This document shows, piece by piece, positions 1-12,449 of a stretch of 64,000 nucleotides of DNA. The stretch is from Ceratodon purpureus (taxonomy: Eukaryota; Streptophyta; Bryopsida; Pseudoditrichales; Ditrichaceae), in the NCBI GenBank assembly GCA_014871385.1, contig CM026427.1, positions 9,368,344 through 9,432,343 of the forward strand. Reading direction: 5' to 3'. Each line of letters starts with the position of its first letter. The first letter of the stretch is position 1. A program made the position numbers and the translations under genes. A model generated the notes under the pieces. That model saw nothing but the letters and a program-made list of their open reading frames with translations, had not been told where the DNA came from and did no database searches.

Positions 1-33
1 GAATCCATTAGATGTCAAAATATAGGAACAAAC

Positions 34-3000
34 CTTGCGAATGAAGTCTTGAGTCTTGATCCAATCCGGGTCGCCCCCTTTATTCTCCTGTCTCCTATTT
101 CGCCGTAACAAGGAATCCACAGATGAGTTGAAGACGGAAACATGTGTGGAAATCGAAGCTCCAGCTGAAGAAGTTGTTTGAGGATATAGTTTGGCCTTCC
201 TCTGCTGAAGGAGACCTCTGGTGATCTCCGAAGCACTGATCGATGAAGGAGCCGGCGAAGAAGCTGGAGAAGGGTTGGTAACAACAACACCCGGAGACGG
301 CTCTGGTGCCTTCTCAGCTGGCGCGGAAGACTCCGCACCAGTTTGCTGTGATGCCTCTGACTGAGAACGCAGAGATTTCAGTCGCCTTCCTCTCCCTCTC
401 TTCGGTGGTGGAGCAGAAGACTGATCCTGCTCTCCTTCACGACCTTCTGCATCATCCACGGAGTCCTCCACCACAACCGTACCCCCATCGTGCAGCATCT
501 TGACTTCCGCCTCGGAGTCAATAGTGAAACCACCAATACAATCAAGATACCAGCATCCAGCATCCAGATGAGGAGGTTTGTACCTTTTTATCTGCTGAGG
601 AGAGTACATACACTCGTCCGAGGATGTCTGCGTCCACAGCTTGAAGTACTTGGGGAGGTGCTGAACGCTGATGGCCCCCTTCAGAACAAGTTCTCGCTTG
701 AAGTACCTATGGGAAGACAAGAAGGACGTAAGTATAAGAAACAATTACAATGAAAACAATGAAATGGAAATGAGATTAAGTAAGGGAATGTACCGGTAAG
801 TAACCCGCTTGACAACTTGCGCGGTTCCCGGGAATTTAGCGAAGTTGGACTTCTTGTCGAAGTGCTTCTCAGCTTTTTTTCCAATGAACGTAGGGAAGGC
901 CTTGTCCCACAAGAGAATACGTGAACTCTCGACAAAATCGCCCGGCTGTTGGACATCAGGAAACGCCATCCAATCGATATCGAGGTTCTCAGACTTGAAT
1001 ACGTCCTCGACTTCGTGGATGACGGCTTCCTCCAACTGTAATACAAAATTCTTATAAGTAGCATCGAAAAATGAATATGGTAAAAATTTAAAGGAACAAG
1101 GAAGTGGAATGGATTTTTTATGAGAATTACCCCTGCCCAGAATGAAGCTTTGTTCAACCATGGGTCGAATTCGGTGTCCTTGAATTCAGATGGCAGAAAT
1201 CTGTAAGACGTTCGAGCAGTCGGGGATGAGTTCCACCACTTCAACCAACGAGCCTTGTATTTGGCCTCAACGGCCGCAGGAACAATCTTCTGAAGCTTAT
1301 CCACTGACATCTCAGGCTTATTGTTAAGACTGAAATGGCGATTAATCTGCAAGAAGCACCGAAGTTTGAAAAAGATAAATACAGAAATTATAGAGGTCAT
1401 GGGAAACAGTGAATTGAACCATGATCAGTGAGTCACCTCATTGAGGAAGTCGTCACCATTCTTGGGATTTGCAATGGCCAAGTACTTGGTAAAGTCCTTC
1501 TTCTTGATGGCTTCGACCATTCTCTCTGATGCCTCATTCATGACATCCCAAACTGCACTTGCAGACTGCTCATCCTCGGGTGTCTTCATGCGGTAGGCAT
1601 TGGCTGCTTCATCGGAGGCCGCAGCGAGTTCCCGCTGTAGAAAGAGAATTTAGACTTAGGAAAATCCATGAGTATTGAATAATAAGAAGCAAATAGAGAG
1701 AGGAGGTAGGACTTACTCGGTACAAAAATGCGATGAAAATTTTAGTTGTCAAGGGAAACCAGGAGGGATTAGGTGGCTTGTTCTTCAAACATGCGTCATA
1801 CTCTTCAGGACTGAGGAGGTCTTTGAATTCCTCCAGCTTCATAATTCCGAAAGAGCGGATTCGAAATAGTTTTGCAGGGAGATTACTCTTGACGTGGTCA
1901 TTCTCAGTCGACCTGAAAATGAACCAAAATCCGTATGATGAATAAAAGAGATGAGATAAAGTAACAAAAGAAAAACAGGAAAAAAGAAACAAGTACTTAC
2001 CAGTTGACGTCATGCATTGCGTGAAGAAGATTGCCAACATGGCCACGGGGATCGAGTACTATGCAGTTCACAGATATGTGCCATGACCGGTCGTCTGCAT
2101 GATGCTTGTTGATATGACGAAGCCATGCTGAGAGGCGATGGTTTCCTTCCCAGACAAAAAACATCTTCCCCGAGAATTGCGACCAGTCCTCGTCATTTAG
2201 AAGCTCAGATTCAAATGCATCATTCGCGTCCCTCCACAATGGGCTCCATTTAGCCATGACCTCATCCGTAACATCTCGTGTCTGCTCTTCGTTGTTGTAC
2301 ATGGAGATGTACATGACGCGGTCGCCATCTCTATACCCCTTGACGAACTCCCGCTCCAAATGCTGCACACCCACTTCGCCCACTGGTCTGACCTTTGCCA
2401 TTGGGATCATCCTGCACAGGGGCACCGACATTCGGGACTTCTGCGATGGCTTGATCCTGAGCTTGTTGATGACGGCGTTGGTGTTCACCTTGTATAAGGT
2501 TTGATGTTCCAATTCCCCTTCTGTGGCAGTCTTCAAGTTTAACGGACAAGATGGTTTCACCAACACATCTTGTGTTTGCGTAACCTGCCAGAAGGTACGC
2601 AAATTAGGAGAACAAGCACAATCAAAGAAAGTCATGCAAAGTTGACAAGTATGTAAAAGAAAGTAACAATATATCTTCATACTGTCATCTCTCTTTTAAC
2701 AACTCAATCATCATCTGTGATTGATAAAACTATCTACGTGAGGATCGACTATAGTACTCCTTAGACTGTCTACAGTTCCAGTGACGGCGCCTCCTCCAAA
2801 ATCGCCTGGTCTGTTGGACAGGGCACGGCAGAATTGCCGGCAGAGCAAAGACAACATGGGCTGGCCTCCTGACTCTAATCGGCGAGGAAGGAGACGGTGG
2901 AGACATCGGCGGAGAGCCCTGTGGAGGAGACGTGGGCATGTAGCCCGGGGAGGTTGGCTCATAAACCGGGGATGTAGGCATGTACACTGGAGAAGTAGGC

Positions 3001-6000
3001 ATGTACACTGGCGAGGTAGGCATGTACTGAGGAGAGTGGACCTCGAGAGGTCCACTTTCCACACCTACAGGGTTGGCTACATCACAGGTACAATAGGGCT
3101 GATCAAATGAATCCGATAGATCGGAAACATTGATCACAGAAATGGGAGAGGTGGCGGACATCTCAGGAGCATCGGATGATACCTAGAGTAGGAGAAATGA
3201 AGAGAGGATTAACTTCCATAATTAAAAGAGTAGGAAACAAAGAAGGGAAGAGGGCGAATAGAACTCAAAATCATGAACATAAAAAAGAATAAAAATTGTA
3301 GATTGAATGAAATACCTCAGTTTCTGCTGGCGTAGGGTCTTGACGTTCGCTCCCCAGATGATCACCATCAGAGTCCTGAGGAAATTGATAATCATTAGAA
3401 AAACTTACAACTACGAAGAATCAAACCACAACCTAGACAGTGCTCCCAATTAAATCTTAAAAACTCATAAAAACATATAAGATTTTCATCAAGACTTTGT
3501 GAGCGTAATTGCATTCCATAACACAAACATTCAAAGAGAAAACATTCAAAACATCAAATTAAACCATTAAAATACGTATACAATTTAAAAAGAAATCAGA
3601 TTTTTAATGAGACTTTGTGAGCCTAGTCCCATTCACAAAACACAAAAATTCAGAAATAAAAAAAAATAAAGAAATTCCCCAAAAATTCCCAAACCGAACC
3701 CCAAGCACCCAGCCTACTGTCGTTGACGACAGTAGGTTTGGAGTTTTATTAAATTTTCAAAAAATGAAATCATACCATTAAAATACGTATACAATTTAAA
3801 AAGAAATCAGATTTATAATGAGACTTTGTGAGCCTAGTCCCATTCACAAAACACAAAAATTCAGAAATAAAAAAAAATAAAGAAATTCCCCAAAAATTCC
3901 CAAACCGAACCCCAAGCACCCAGCCTACTGTCGTTGACGACAGTAGGTTTGGAGTTTTTTTAAATTTTCAAAAAATGAAATCATACCATTAAAATACGTA
4001 TACAATTTAAAAAGAAATCAGATTTTCAATGAGACTTTGTGAGCCTAGTCCCATTCACAAAACACAAAAATTCAGAAATAAAAAAAAATAAAGAAATTCC
4101 CCAAAAATTCCCAAACCGAACCCCAAGCACCCAGCCTACTGTCGTTGACGACAGTAGGTTTGGAGTTTTTTTAAATTTTCAAAAAATGAAATTATACCAT
4201 TACAACACGTGTACAATTTAACAAAAATCAGATTTTCATTGAAACTTTGTGAGCCTAGTCCCATTCACATAACACAAAAATTCAGAAATAAAAAAAAATA
4301 AAGAAATTCCCCAAAAATTCCCAAACCGAACCCCATGCACCCAGCCTACTGTCGTTGACGACAGTAGGTTTGGAGTTTTTTTAAATTTTCAAAAAATGAA
4401 ATTATACCATTACAACACGTATACAATTTAACAAAAATCAGATTTTCATTGAGACTTTCTGAGCAGTCTCCAATTATCGTTCACTTGATATTGAGGTTTA
4501 GCGTGATCAAACCGCGAGCCACCGAGAACAAACCAGTCCAGATAAACAAACACTCAAGAATTATATTGACATTTACAATTACTCTTGAGCATTTTGAACA
4601 ATTCTTCAGCATTATGTTGAGCATCCTCCTGTTGAGCCTCCGTACCATAAGCCGAATAGCCCACTCTTTGTACTCTCCTCACTGATGGATAAGGCAGTCT
4701 AAATGAGCAGCAGAAGTTCAAGAAGCACACAAAAGCTTCAAAACCACAAACATTACAAAACACCTGCATTCTGCACACAAAAGTTCCGAAACCACAAACA
4801 AAACATAAGCACCCAACAACTTGAATTCCATGACCAACCACAAACCATTCAAACCATAAACATTCAATGAACAAACTTGATCGCAACCCACACAACTTAA
4901 AAATAAACCTATCAACCTTGTGCATCCTCGGCCCACCCATGATGGTGAGCCTCTGCTCGCAAGCTACCGAGGTCAACTGCTGAGGGCAGCGTTAGATTCG
5001 AAGCCAAGACCAGAACTCCGGAACCCAAATAACAAAAACTGAATCGGTAGGAACACCAACCATTAGCCATGCGGTACAGTCGAGTACACCCCACGATTCA
5101 AATGCCCGGATTCAAACCTCAGTCACTCACATTAAGCTCAGAAAAAATGCAAACACTCCGCAATCCAAAGGGCAAGCGACCAGGCTTACCACGCACCCAC
5201 AACCAGCTGCAAAAGAGCGAATCCCAACTCCGTAACCCAACTACCCACAACCAAGTCCTTACAATCCACAAGAGCATATCCCGACAGAACACCCACATCA
5301 ACATCGATTACCACAAAGTCAAACTTGTACAACATAACTTGTACGAACACTACTCATTACCCCAAAACCTTCAATGCCGTACATTTCAATAAAGCCCAAG
5401 ATTGAACGCCCGGATTCAAACCCCAATCACGCACCCGAGAATCTGTCAACCTCCTCACAACCGACTACTTACCTGGTCTCCATCTTCGCGCTCTCCCTCC
5501 CCATCCTCCCTGTCCGTCGTCTGCTGGTCGTCGCTCGCATTTCCGGCCACCATCGGCTGCTCCTCCCCTCCTCCGAGCTCGCCCACGGCCACCTCCAGAC
5601 CCTGCCCCGCAGCCTCTTCGCGGTCCATCTCGAGAAGAGCTTCCCTCACCTGCTCCGCCCTTGCTGCAATAGCCTCGCCCCCTTCACCTGCTCCCAAGAT
5701 CTCCCTCCTCGCCTTCCTCGCAATGGCCAGCAAATGCTCGACTTCGCCTCCCACTTCTGCAACTAAACCCTTACTCGATTCCCCTACTACCCTTATCCTC
5801 AGGTTACTCTACGCAAATTGTTTCAAAAATACACAACCGTGAGTCATTAGGCACTTATGTAATTTTCCCAATACGATTTAGATTTTTCTGTTACTAATGC
5901 TTCTACTGAATTTATATAAACAAAACGATTCAGTTAAGACGGTGTAGAATTGCTTACCTTTTCTGAGTCAAAATATAGATCTGATTGAGAATCCGGCTCC

Positions 6001-6404
6001 CCTGTCGAAAATTCATTGAAACTAATAGAAGGTTGTGGTGACGCTACTCTTTGACTACAATTAAAGACTAATTCTTCCGTCATGGCCTCCCGATCAACTC
6101 CTCTTAAGATTACCTCCTCTTCCTGCTCGTGATTAGCGTCTACGGGATTCTCTAAAAGGTCTTCGTGCTCCTCCACTATAGACTCTAGAATGAGTTTACG
6201 AATGCTACAGAACTTTAAAGCTACAGGCAAACCTGATCCTCTCGTTTTCACAGGTGCACTCACATGGTCACGTTGAAATTCTACCTTCTTACGTGACTCT
6301 CTCCTCTTCCTCGCTCTTCTATCCGTAAAATCTGTAACCCCTCGTTTTCGTCTAGGTTTAGGAGTGACATAAGTGGAATGAGATGGCCCTTCACTCTGCT
6401 TCAT
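34..6404 (-). CDS. Large multi-exon gene, ParB/Srx-like motif protein with CTD-like heptads (3' end off window)
   Basis: Exons read on the minus strand: 6404-5958, 5808-5473, 3375-3316, 3182 to about 2738, 2584-2001, 1912-1717, 1634-1437, 1346-1131, 1035-794 and 706-34. Nearly all junctions are GT..AG with matching phase. A donor at 33/32 shows that the gene continues beyond the window. Over 1,100 residues are visible. In order: a basic N-terminus, an acidic Glu/Ala-rich helix-prone segment, five YMPTSPV-type heptads, then a domain with EGNHRLSAW followed by a hydrophobic strand, which resembles the ParB/sulfiredoxin nucleotide-binding motif. After that come charged helical segments and a low-complexity Ser/Pro/Ala tail with a GRGRR basic patch. 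I do not recognise the full family and infer a nuclear protein. The first Met (6404) and the 3' end of the heptad exon are uncertain: the heptad frame has no phase-0 donor fitting the next exon unless the exon ends early. Confidence 0.72.
2922..3026 (-). other. Five RNA polymerase II CTD-like heptads
   Basis: Five consecutive heptads, YMPTSPV three times, then YEPTSPG and YMPTSPP, lie in the exon starting at 3182. The consensus Y-x-P-T-S-P-x differs from the RPB1 tail repeat YSPTSPS mainly by Met (once Glu) for the first Ser. A Ser/Pro-rich stretch follows. No other part of the gene resembles RPB1. Confidence 0.85.
3560..4460. repeat. 211-bp tandem repeat array with hairpin motif
   Basis: About 4.2 copies of a 210-211 bp unit, judged by recurrence of AATACGTATACAATTT at 3571, 3782, 3993, and as variants near 4203 and 4414. 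Each full unit holds CCTACTGTCGT-TG-ACGACAGTAGG, a dyad with perfect 11-bp arms, at 3713-3736, 3924-3947, 4135-4158 and 4345-4368. Copies 1-3 are nearly identical and the later ones drift. A degenerate half copy lies at about 3480-3545. The array lies in the 2.1-kb intron between exons 5808-5473 and 3375-3316 of the minus-strand gene. Confidence 0.93.
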
Positions 6405-6945
6405 GTGTCTTACCAAAGGACTGACTCTCTCACAAAAAGACTCTCTGTAGAACTTCCTGCCATCTTAAATACCTATAAGGAACAACTATTTGGATACAAC
6501 CCTAAATTGATATAGAATCTTGACACCATACACATTTTATACACTCTTTATATTAAGAATTTCCATAACAGTTCTATTCGGAAGTGTAGTTTAAAATATT
6601 ATTCTTTAAATATAAAGAATAAATTCAAGCACACAAAATATTAGAAGATTAGAATCAAGGACTTGAAAGCTTGCTCCTTTTTATATTCATTGTTTTAAAT
6701 GTAGAATTAAAATGACGGCTCAATCCAATCTTACCAAACTTCATAACTAATAGACTCTGCGCCACGATTGAAATTATTAAAGCAGATTTATTAATATCTT
6801 ACCTGCTATTCTTCGGCCAGCAAAAAGTCACATTCCAAATAGTTAGCGCCGTCCCTCTTAAATCATACATTCGTTACGTAACAGAATGAATCATTCTCCA
6901 CCTGTTCACATGGACATTCCGACCTGAATATAATGATCAACAGCG
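6405..6945. promoter_or_regulatory. Divergent intergenic region between ParB-like and MULE-type genes
   Basis: 541 bp separate the presumed starts of two divergently transcribed genes, so both promoters should lie here. The centre is AT-rich, with several TATA-like words between 6530 and 6640. None can be singled out. Confidence 0.45.
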
Positions 6946-9900
6946 ATGCATCATTCCTCTCACTTTGCTCTTGCAATATTGCTTCGCCAGTACAGTCACA
7001 CTTCTCTCTTCTTGACTGAGTTACCTGCGATCATGGGGATGGTCTGTCTGTATGCCCAAGGCATGGGCATCCCTCTTAGGTTTCGCGTAGATGACGATGG
7101 TCTAGCTACAGTCTCCTCTCTTCGCCTGAGTCTCAGATTCCATTTCCGTGAGGATTCCATCAGTATAGAGGAGGAGATCTTTGATGACGTTACTGCCGAG
7201 GTTACCCACACCCTCGGGCAACCTTCAGTGAGAGATGAGAACAACATGTTGCAGTGGAGACTCCTCCCTGGATCCTATAGAGTCTATGGTCTTACTGATT
7301 CTCTTATGGCTGCATCCACTGAGATCCTCACCCCCCGTCGCTCTTCTACTTGCACAATTCAGACTCCCTTACCTCGTGATGTCAAAGTCAAAGTCGAGCC
7401 TGGTATCGAAACTTCAGATGTAGAGAAACCTCCTCCGACCGTCATATCTCTCTCTTTTGATGACGAAGTCAGTCCCGTCAAGTCCGTGCCTAAGGTCCAC
7501 GCAGATGCTCCTCCTTCCAATGTCTCTCCTCCATTGTCCCAGGTCACAGTTAGCATTGTTCCGCTCCTTAAAGAGATTGCTAAGACGCGTGGGTCCAAAA
7601 ACATTTTGAAGAAGATAGACTATTCCACTATTAGACACGAGAGAGTAGAGTACTTGCCTGCGAAGTTTGATGGTCCGGTTCTTTTTGAGTTGCCCCCAGC
7701 TGCTGCAGGATCCTCTAAGCTCGCCGCCAAGTCTATGCAGGGAATGGATAAACGATACGACGGACACTTGTGGACCAAGACCATCACAACAAACATCAAA
7801 AACGACTTCGGACTCTCTTTTCGAAGTTCCACCTGCGTCGGATGGCTCCGCTGCAGCAACAATGAGTGTGACTTCCTGAAGCGTGTTCCCAAGATCTTCG
7901 AGGTTAACGAGACTGAGTTCGAAGGCTGTACCCTGCAAGCTTTTGTCATGGACCAGCCTCCTCCATCTGACTCCACGCTAGTTTGCAAGGTATGTAAAGA
8001 ACCTCCATCATGTGTAGCTACATGCGAGGCTAAGATTTATTACGTTGTGGGCAAACCGAATCAGACTAGAGCGTGTATTCACATAGGAACACATGATCAT
8101 CCAGTGAAAGTAGGAGACTACAGAGACTCTAAAGCAGAGATTAGTAGCTTAATAGAAGAGCAGGTAGAGATGAACAACAAAGCAACAAAGAGCGCCGTTG
8201 TCCTGGAGGCGAGCAAACTCCTCATCGGGAGCTACCTCCTACAGCCCGAGGATGCACCACCGAGGAAGCTGACGATGGAGGAGCTGGTTCCTGTTCTGGA
8301 TCGATGCAAAGATATGGCGTCGCCCAACATCCGCAACAAAGTCGCCACCTTCAAAAAGTTCAAAAGGTACGGAATCATGGACGGTATCACCAAGCTCCGT
8401 GGTAACAGTCTCTGGGCGTATGTCCAGGAGAATAGGTTTCCTGGTCAGGGATCTATGCGTGACAAAGTCTTCCTCTTTAAGATGTCGGAGGTCGGGCCGG
8501 GAAGTGGTGTCGACTTGGTCAGCCGAATGCAAGCTGGTGGCGACTTGGAGAACGCATGGATCATGTTCGACCATGTCAAACGCGTCAAAGACTGGTCGAC
8601 CATGGCGTGCCATGTGTACGACGCCACGTACTGCCGCGTGATGACAATCGCCACTTGCGACATGCAGTCCGAGGACACGGAGGCCCAGCTCGTCTTCTGG
8701 AAAAACCTGAACCTGGTCATGGAGATCAATGGCGTTGCAGCGCCGAACTTCAAGGGGTTCATGGCGGATAACGCACAGGCGAATTGGAATGCAGTGCGAA
8801 TCCTTTACGGCAATGGCAACAAAGAGGACCCAATGGAGGACCGAGAGAGGTCGTGCTTGTTCCACTGGACTCAGAACATGGTGGCGTATACGCAGAAGCA
8901 CTTCCCCGAAGAACTCTGGGAACAGCACAAGAAGATGTGCACTCAGTACAAGAATGCGACCAGCATGGCAGAGGCAGAAACTCTGTACCACGCGTTGCGA
9001 GCATGGTGGGCATCCACCGGGGTCGTTGGCGAAAGCGGGCTCATCAAACTCGATCAGTGGCTGTCATTCTGGCACCACCGCTTCCGCCAATGGGGGGGAT
9101 TCATGACCGAGGTATTATCTCTGAACTCTGTTTTGATGTTTTTCATACTCGTTTCCTAGCCCTAACCTACAAAACTCTAATCCGTGAATCTAATGGCACC
9201 TACTGTCAAAATTGCAGAAATTCACGGAAGAAGAACTCACAGAGATGCCCACCTGTAACCTCGCCGAAACAGTTCACAACAAGTGGCTCCAGGCTTCTGG
9301 AAACAACGGGAACGACCTCTACGTTGCTACCGTGGACGATTTCGTTCGGGCTTTTCTTCAAGTTGTTAATTACTACCAATTCCTCAAAGGTGACGTCGGC
9401 GGAACAGGACCGTCCAAGAAGGAACTCAGACTCCGGATGGCTGAACGCAACGCCAAGAAATGGGGAAATCCTACACTGCTCGATAAGCCCATGCTCGATA
9501 TGCCAGGCGCGGATGAGTTCTGCACCCGTCAGCCTATCATGCCTGGAGCGGAAGTCTTCGGTTCACAGAAGCGAAAAGCCGACGTCCCCATCGGAGCTGA
9601 CGAGGAGTCTCATCGCCCGGACAAGACAAACTTCTCACGCCCAAGAGGCCCAAGATGTGCCGTCAGGGCTCGCCCTATGCAGATGCCCGTCATTGTGGAA
9701 GACGACTCCGAACACGACACCGAGGTACAATGTACGCAACCTCCTGCCCAGGAAGTTGATTCCCCTTTAGCTTCACCTGTGAACAAGGGCGGCATTCGCC
9801 ATGTCAACGCGGTTGAAGAAACCAAGGTGGACGTGAAGGAGTGGCACATTTCGAGACTTCACAAACTTTCTGCGAAGTGCTGCTGGGCCCAGAGAGCTGA

Positions 9901-10711
9901 AACGAAGAAGAAGTGCACTGAGAGAATCGTCAGGGGGCCCCTTTGCACAGCTGCACCGACCTACACTGGGCTGTGGACTAACTATCGCAGGAACAGTGTT
10001 GAGAAGACAGAGTTCTTCTTCTGCTCCGACGATATTGAGCGCTGCGTGAAAGGCTCTAAGCGCAAGTGGGTAGCGCACTACTCAAAGGACCAGGAATTCC
10101 CCTCCATTCCAGAGGTCTGGCCAGTGAAACTAGGTACTAATCTAAAACTGACTGAGATTCTTGCCCTCGAAGCAGCAGGCTTTCAACTTCCGCCTAAAAA
10201 GCCGGTCTCCCCAAGACGCCTCTTCTCCTCTGCCCCGCCCCCTGCGAATCTCAACTCGGTGCCAGTCCCTGCAGACGCTGACCGCTATCCAGGCAAGAGA
10301 GACGGCAAGATGGTGAAGCGCACTGCCACTCGTCCCAATCCGGCGCAGCGACTATCCATGGGCTCCTCCGAGTCTCTCAAAGCGCGCCTCCGTTCCGTCA
10401 CCATGATACCTGAGCCGGGCCACGGTTGCATCATTGGGCTGGATTCGGGCGTCGCTCCTCACATCACACGTTACCAGATTACCATCAGTTCTTACCCTGG
10501 TTGCACTTGCCCAGCATTCAAGAAGACGATGACTACGTTCAAAGGCAGGACTCAGTTCACGTATTGTAAGCACCTTTACTACATACTCTTGAAGGTCTGC
10601 AACCGTGATCCCGAAGCCGAGCTTTTCATCCATGCGCCTACCTTTAGCTTCAACGAGGTCAAGCTTCTCCTAGAGAGTGGAATCTTGCGTCACCCCTTGG
10701 CGAAGAAGTAG
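6946..10711 (+). CDS. MULE-type transposase-like protein with GCM/WRKY-like and SWIM zinc fingers
   Basis: Two exons, 6946-9111 and 9218-10711, with a 106-bp GT..AG intron, encode 1,219 residues if the first ATG is used. The Met near 7033 (start MGMVCLYAQG) is an alternative. Domains: an acidic N-terminal part; a zinc-binding region at about 290-385 with C-x6-C-x4-C and a distal H-x-H (THDHPV), as in GCM/WRKY/FLYWCH-type Mutator proteins; and a MULE transposase core at about 550-720 with YDATY and MADNAQA (candidate Asp residues) and the C-x2-H motif SCLFHW. A basic linker follows. A SWIM finger at about 1150-1175 (CTC...CKH) ends the protein. Mutator transposases and their domesticated FAR1/MUG relatives share this order. 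The frame is open throughout, so it is either an autonomous element gene or a domesticated copy. Confidence 0.88.
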
Positions 10712-10752
10712 GTAGCCCTCCTACTTTAGAACTGCCATTTCCACAATGGCCA

Positions 10753-10766
10753 CACTACAAGGAAAA
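10753..10766 (+). repeat. CACTA left terminal inverted repeat
   Basis: CACTACAAGG-AAA pairs with CACTACAAGGGAAA at the right end: ten perfect bases, a one-base gap, then AAA. The CCA just before it is the left target duplication. Confidence 0.92.
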
Positions 10767-12449
10767 TGCACTGCGGATGAAGAGAAATTCAAGAGAATTC
10801 TGTTAGTAGCCGGTCTTGCTGCGGACATCTTGATTCCGGACAGCCTAGACAGTTTTCTCTTGCTGGCCAGCAGCCGGATTCTGGGTTTTCCACGTCGGAT
10901 TATAACGCTGACTGGGACGCCACGTAAGTCTCCACATGGCTAGTCGAAGGATGACGTGGACAAGTAGGTGGCATACACCGTGTACAGAGGGATCGCTCCT
11001 GGATCTACGAATGTACTGATTTGAAGACATGGTCGAATGTACGGCACAGTGACATTTTTGTTGGTTCATTTCGGAGTGGCAAAATTTCGAATTTCGTCTT
11101 CTGAATGCTGTACACGTGTATTTTTTTTATGCCAATTTTACTCGGAATCTGGGTCGAATACAGACTTCCCACGTGTCCCGTTTGAGATTTATTTCTGCGT
11201 AATTTCTCTAATACATACACAGAACTATAAAAAAATGTGAGTGGTCGATACTCCAAAGATATCTTGAATCCTGACCGTACGCGTGAAATAGTGAGAAATG
11301 TTTACCCTGTTTTGGCGGGGAATAAGAGCATGACGTCACAGAGGGGGCGTATGCCCTAGACAGCAGTAGCTACATTAATAAAATATTATATTATGGATTA
11401 AAGTCACAAGTAACAGTACTGGTCCAGAAACTACAGCTGTAGTAACAAATATGGTCCCTCATTCCGTACTCTCCGGTTAGTATTCTGAACGTCAAGAGTG
11501 ACCTGTCCGTTACAATTCCATTCACGCCAGGGCCTTGATCTAGCTCTTCCTTGTTCATTTCTAAACTGCGTCTCCGAACTAGACATCCTTCACTGCCGGG
11601 TTACTGTGTATATAGGACGAAATGTATATGGGATCACGAACATTGAATCTGTCCAACCTATCTTACCGCTGAGTGCATAACCGGATCTCGAAAGTGCTTG
11701 CTGTGTGACCTGCGAATTTGTCTTCAGTAGAATACCCCTCCCGCAGCTTCGTAATATCCATCACATTCGGTTGTGGTGTATATCTCCATTATTATTCTGG
11801 TGAAGTCCGAATCGCATGTCACATTTCTGTGAAAGAACACAACAGAAGTAATCATGTTTTGCACGTTAAAATGTCATAGTGCTAACCTTATTCCTCAAGC
11901 AATTCAATTCCAGCTAACCTATGCGTCCACGCGGAAAAATAAAATTATTAACACCTCACTCAGTTAAAACGGAAAGGGTACTACATGTTCCTCATACTCT
12001 GAGAAACTAACCGTTTCAAGCTCATTACGTTATTTGTATATACTTTGTAACACACGTTTAACATCGAAGCACAGAAAGTACATAGCCAATCGCATCGACA
12101 TTCTGAGATTAGTAAAATGAGACTTCGCTTGGCCGTTACAAGAAATGCACTAATCACATGGATAGCGTTTGGTACTTACCCTTGTTTTTTTTTCTTGAGA
12201 TGCGACCACTCTTCCTCGTCGTCAAAACGGGTGCACATTCAGTCTGGATGGGTGAAGATGGTGTCTGTGCTGAATGGTTCTCGACCAAACTATTCTCTTT
12301 CAGAACCTGTAAATGTAGAAATCATACTCTGAAATTATGACCACTTGTAAATAATATTCACATGCACCTTCATCATGCTAACAGAGTAAACAGGGGTGAC
12401 TCGAAACACCAATAGAAAAAAATGTAATTGCAATGTCGGGAGGAAAGTA
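10767..12449. other. CACTA left subterminal region, no gene seen
   Basis: About 1.7 kb between the left end and the stop of the minus-strand element gene. Short GC-rich words with CCGGATT and CCACGT cores recur near 10815-10960, as expected of subterminal transposase-binding repeats, but I could not define a consensus. The short ORFs here show no protein-like pattern. Confidence 0.5.

Noticed and set aside
3560-4460. CRISPR-like array
   Set aside because: Units of 211 bp are tandem and contiguous with no unique spacers, in a plant-type intron.
4554-4976. Minus-strand ORF with a Cys/Phe-rich start
   Set aside because: The first two thirds come from near-repeat intronic sequence. The last part (after an acceptor-like site near 4700) could be an exon, but its phase does not fit its neighbours.
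5374-5842. Plus-strand Pro/Ser-rich ORFs
   Set aside because: Antisense to exon 5808-5473, whose minus-strand reading is a coherent helical sequence with good splice sites.
6417-6475. In-frame upstream extension and an alternative ATG (MAGSSTESLF) before the ParB-like gene start
   Set aside because: The extension has no ATG in frame, and the alternative ATG reads into a stop/donor-like GGTAAGAC in another frame. I kept the internal Met at 6404 and flagged the start as uncertain.
8239-8991. Minus-strand ORF of 250 codons inside the MULE-type gene
   Set aside because: Antisense of the conserved transposase core; the plus strand carries the recognisable motifs.
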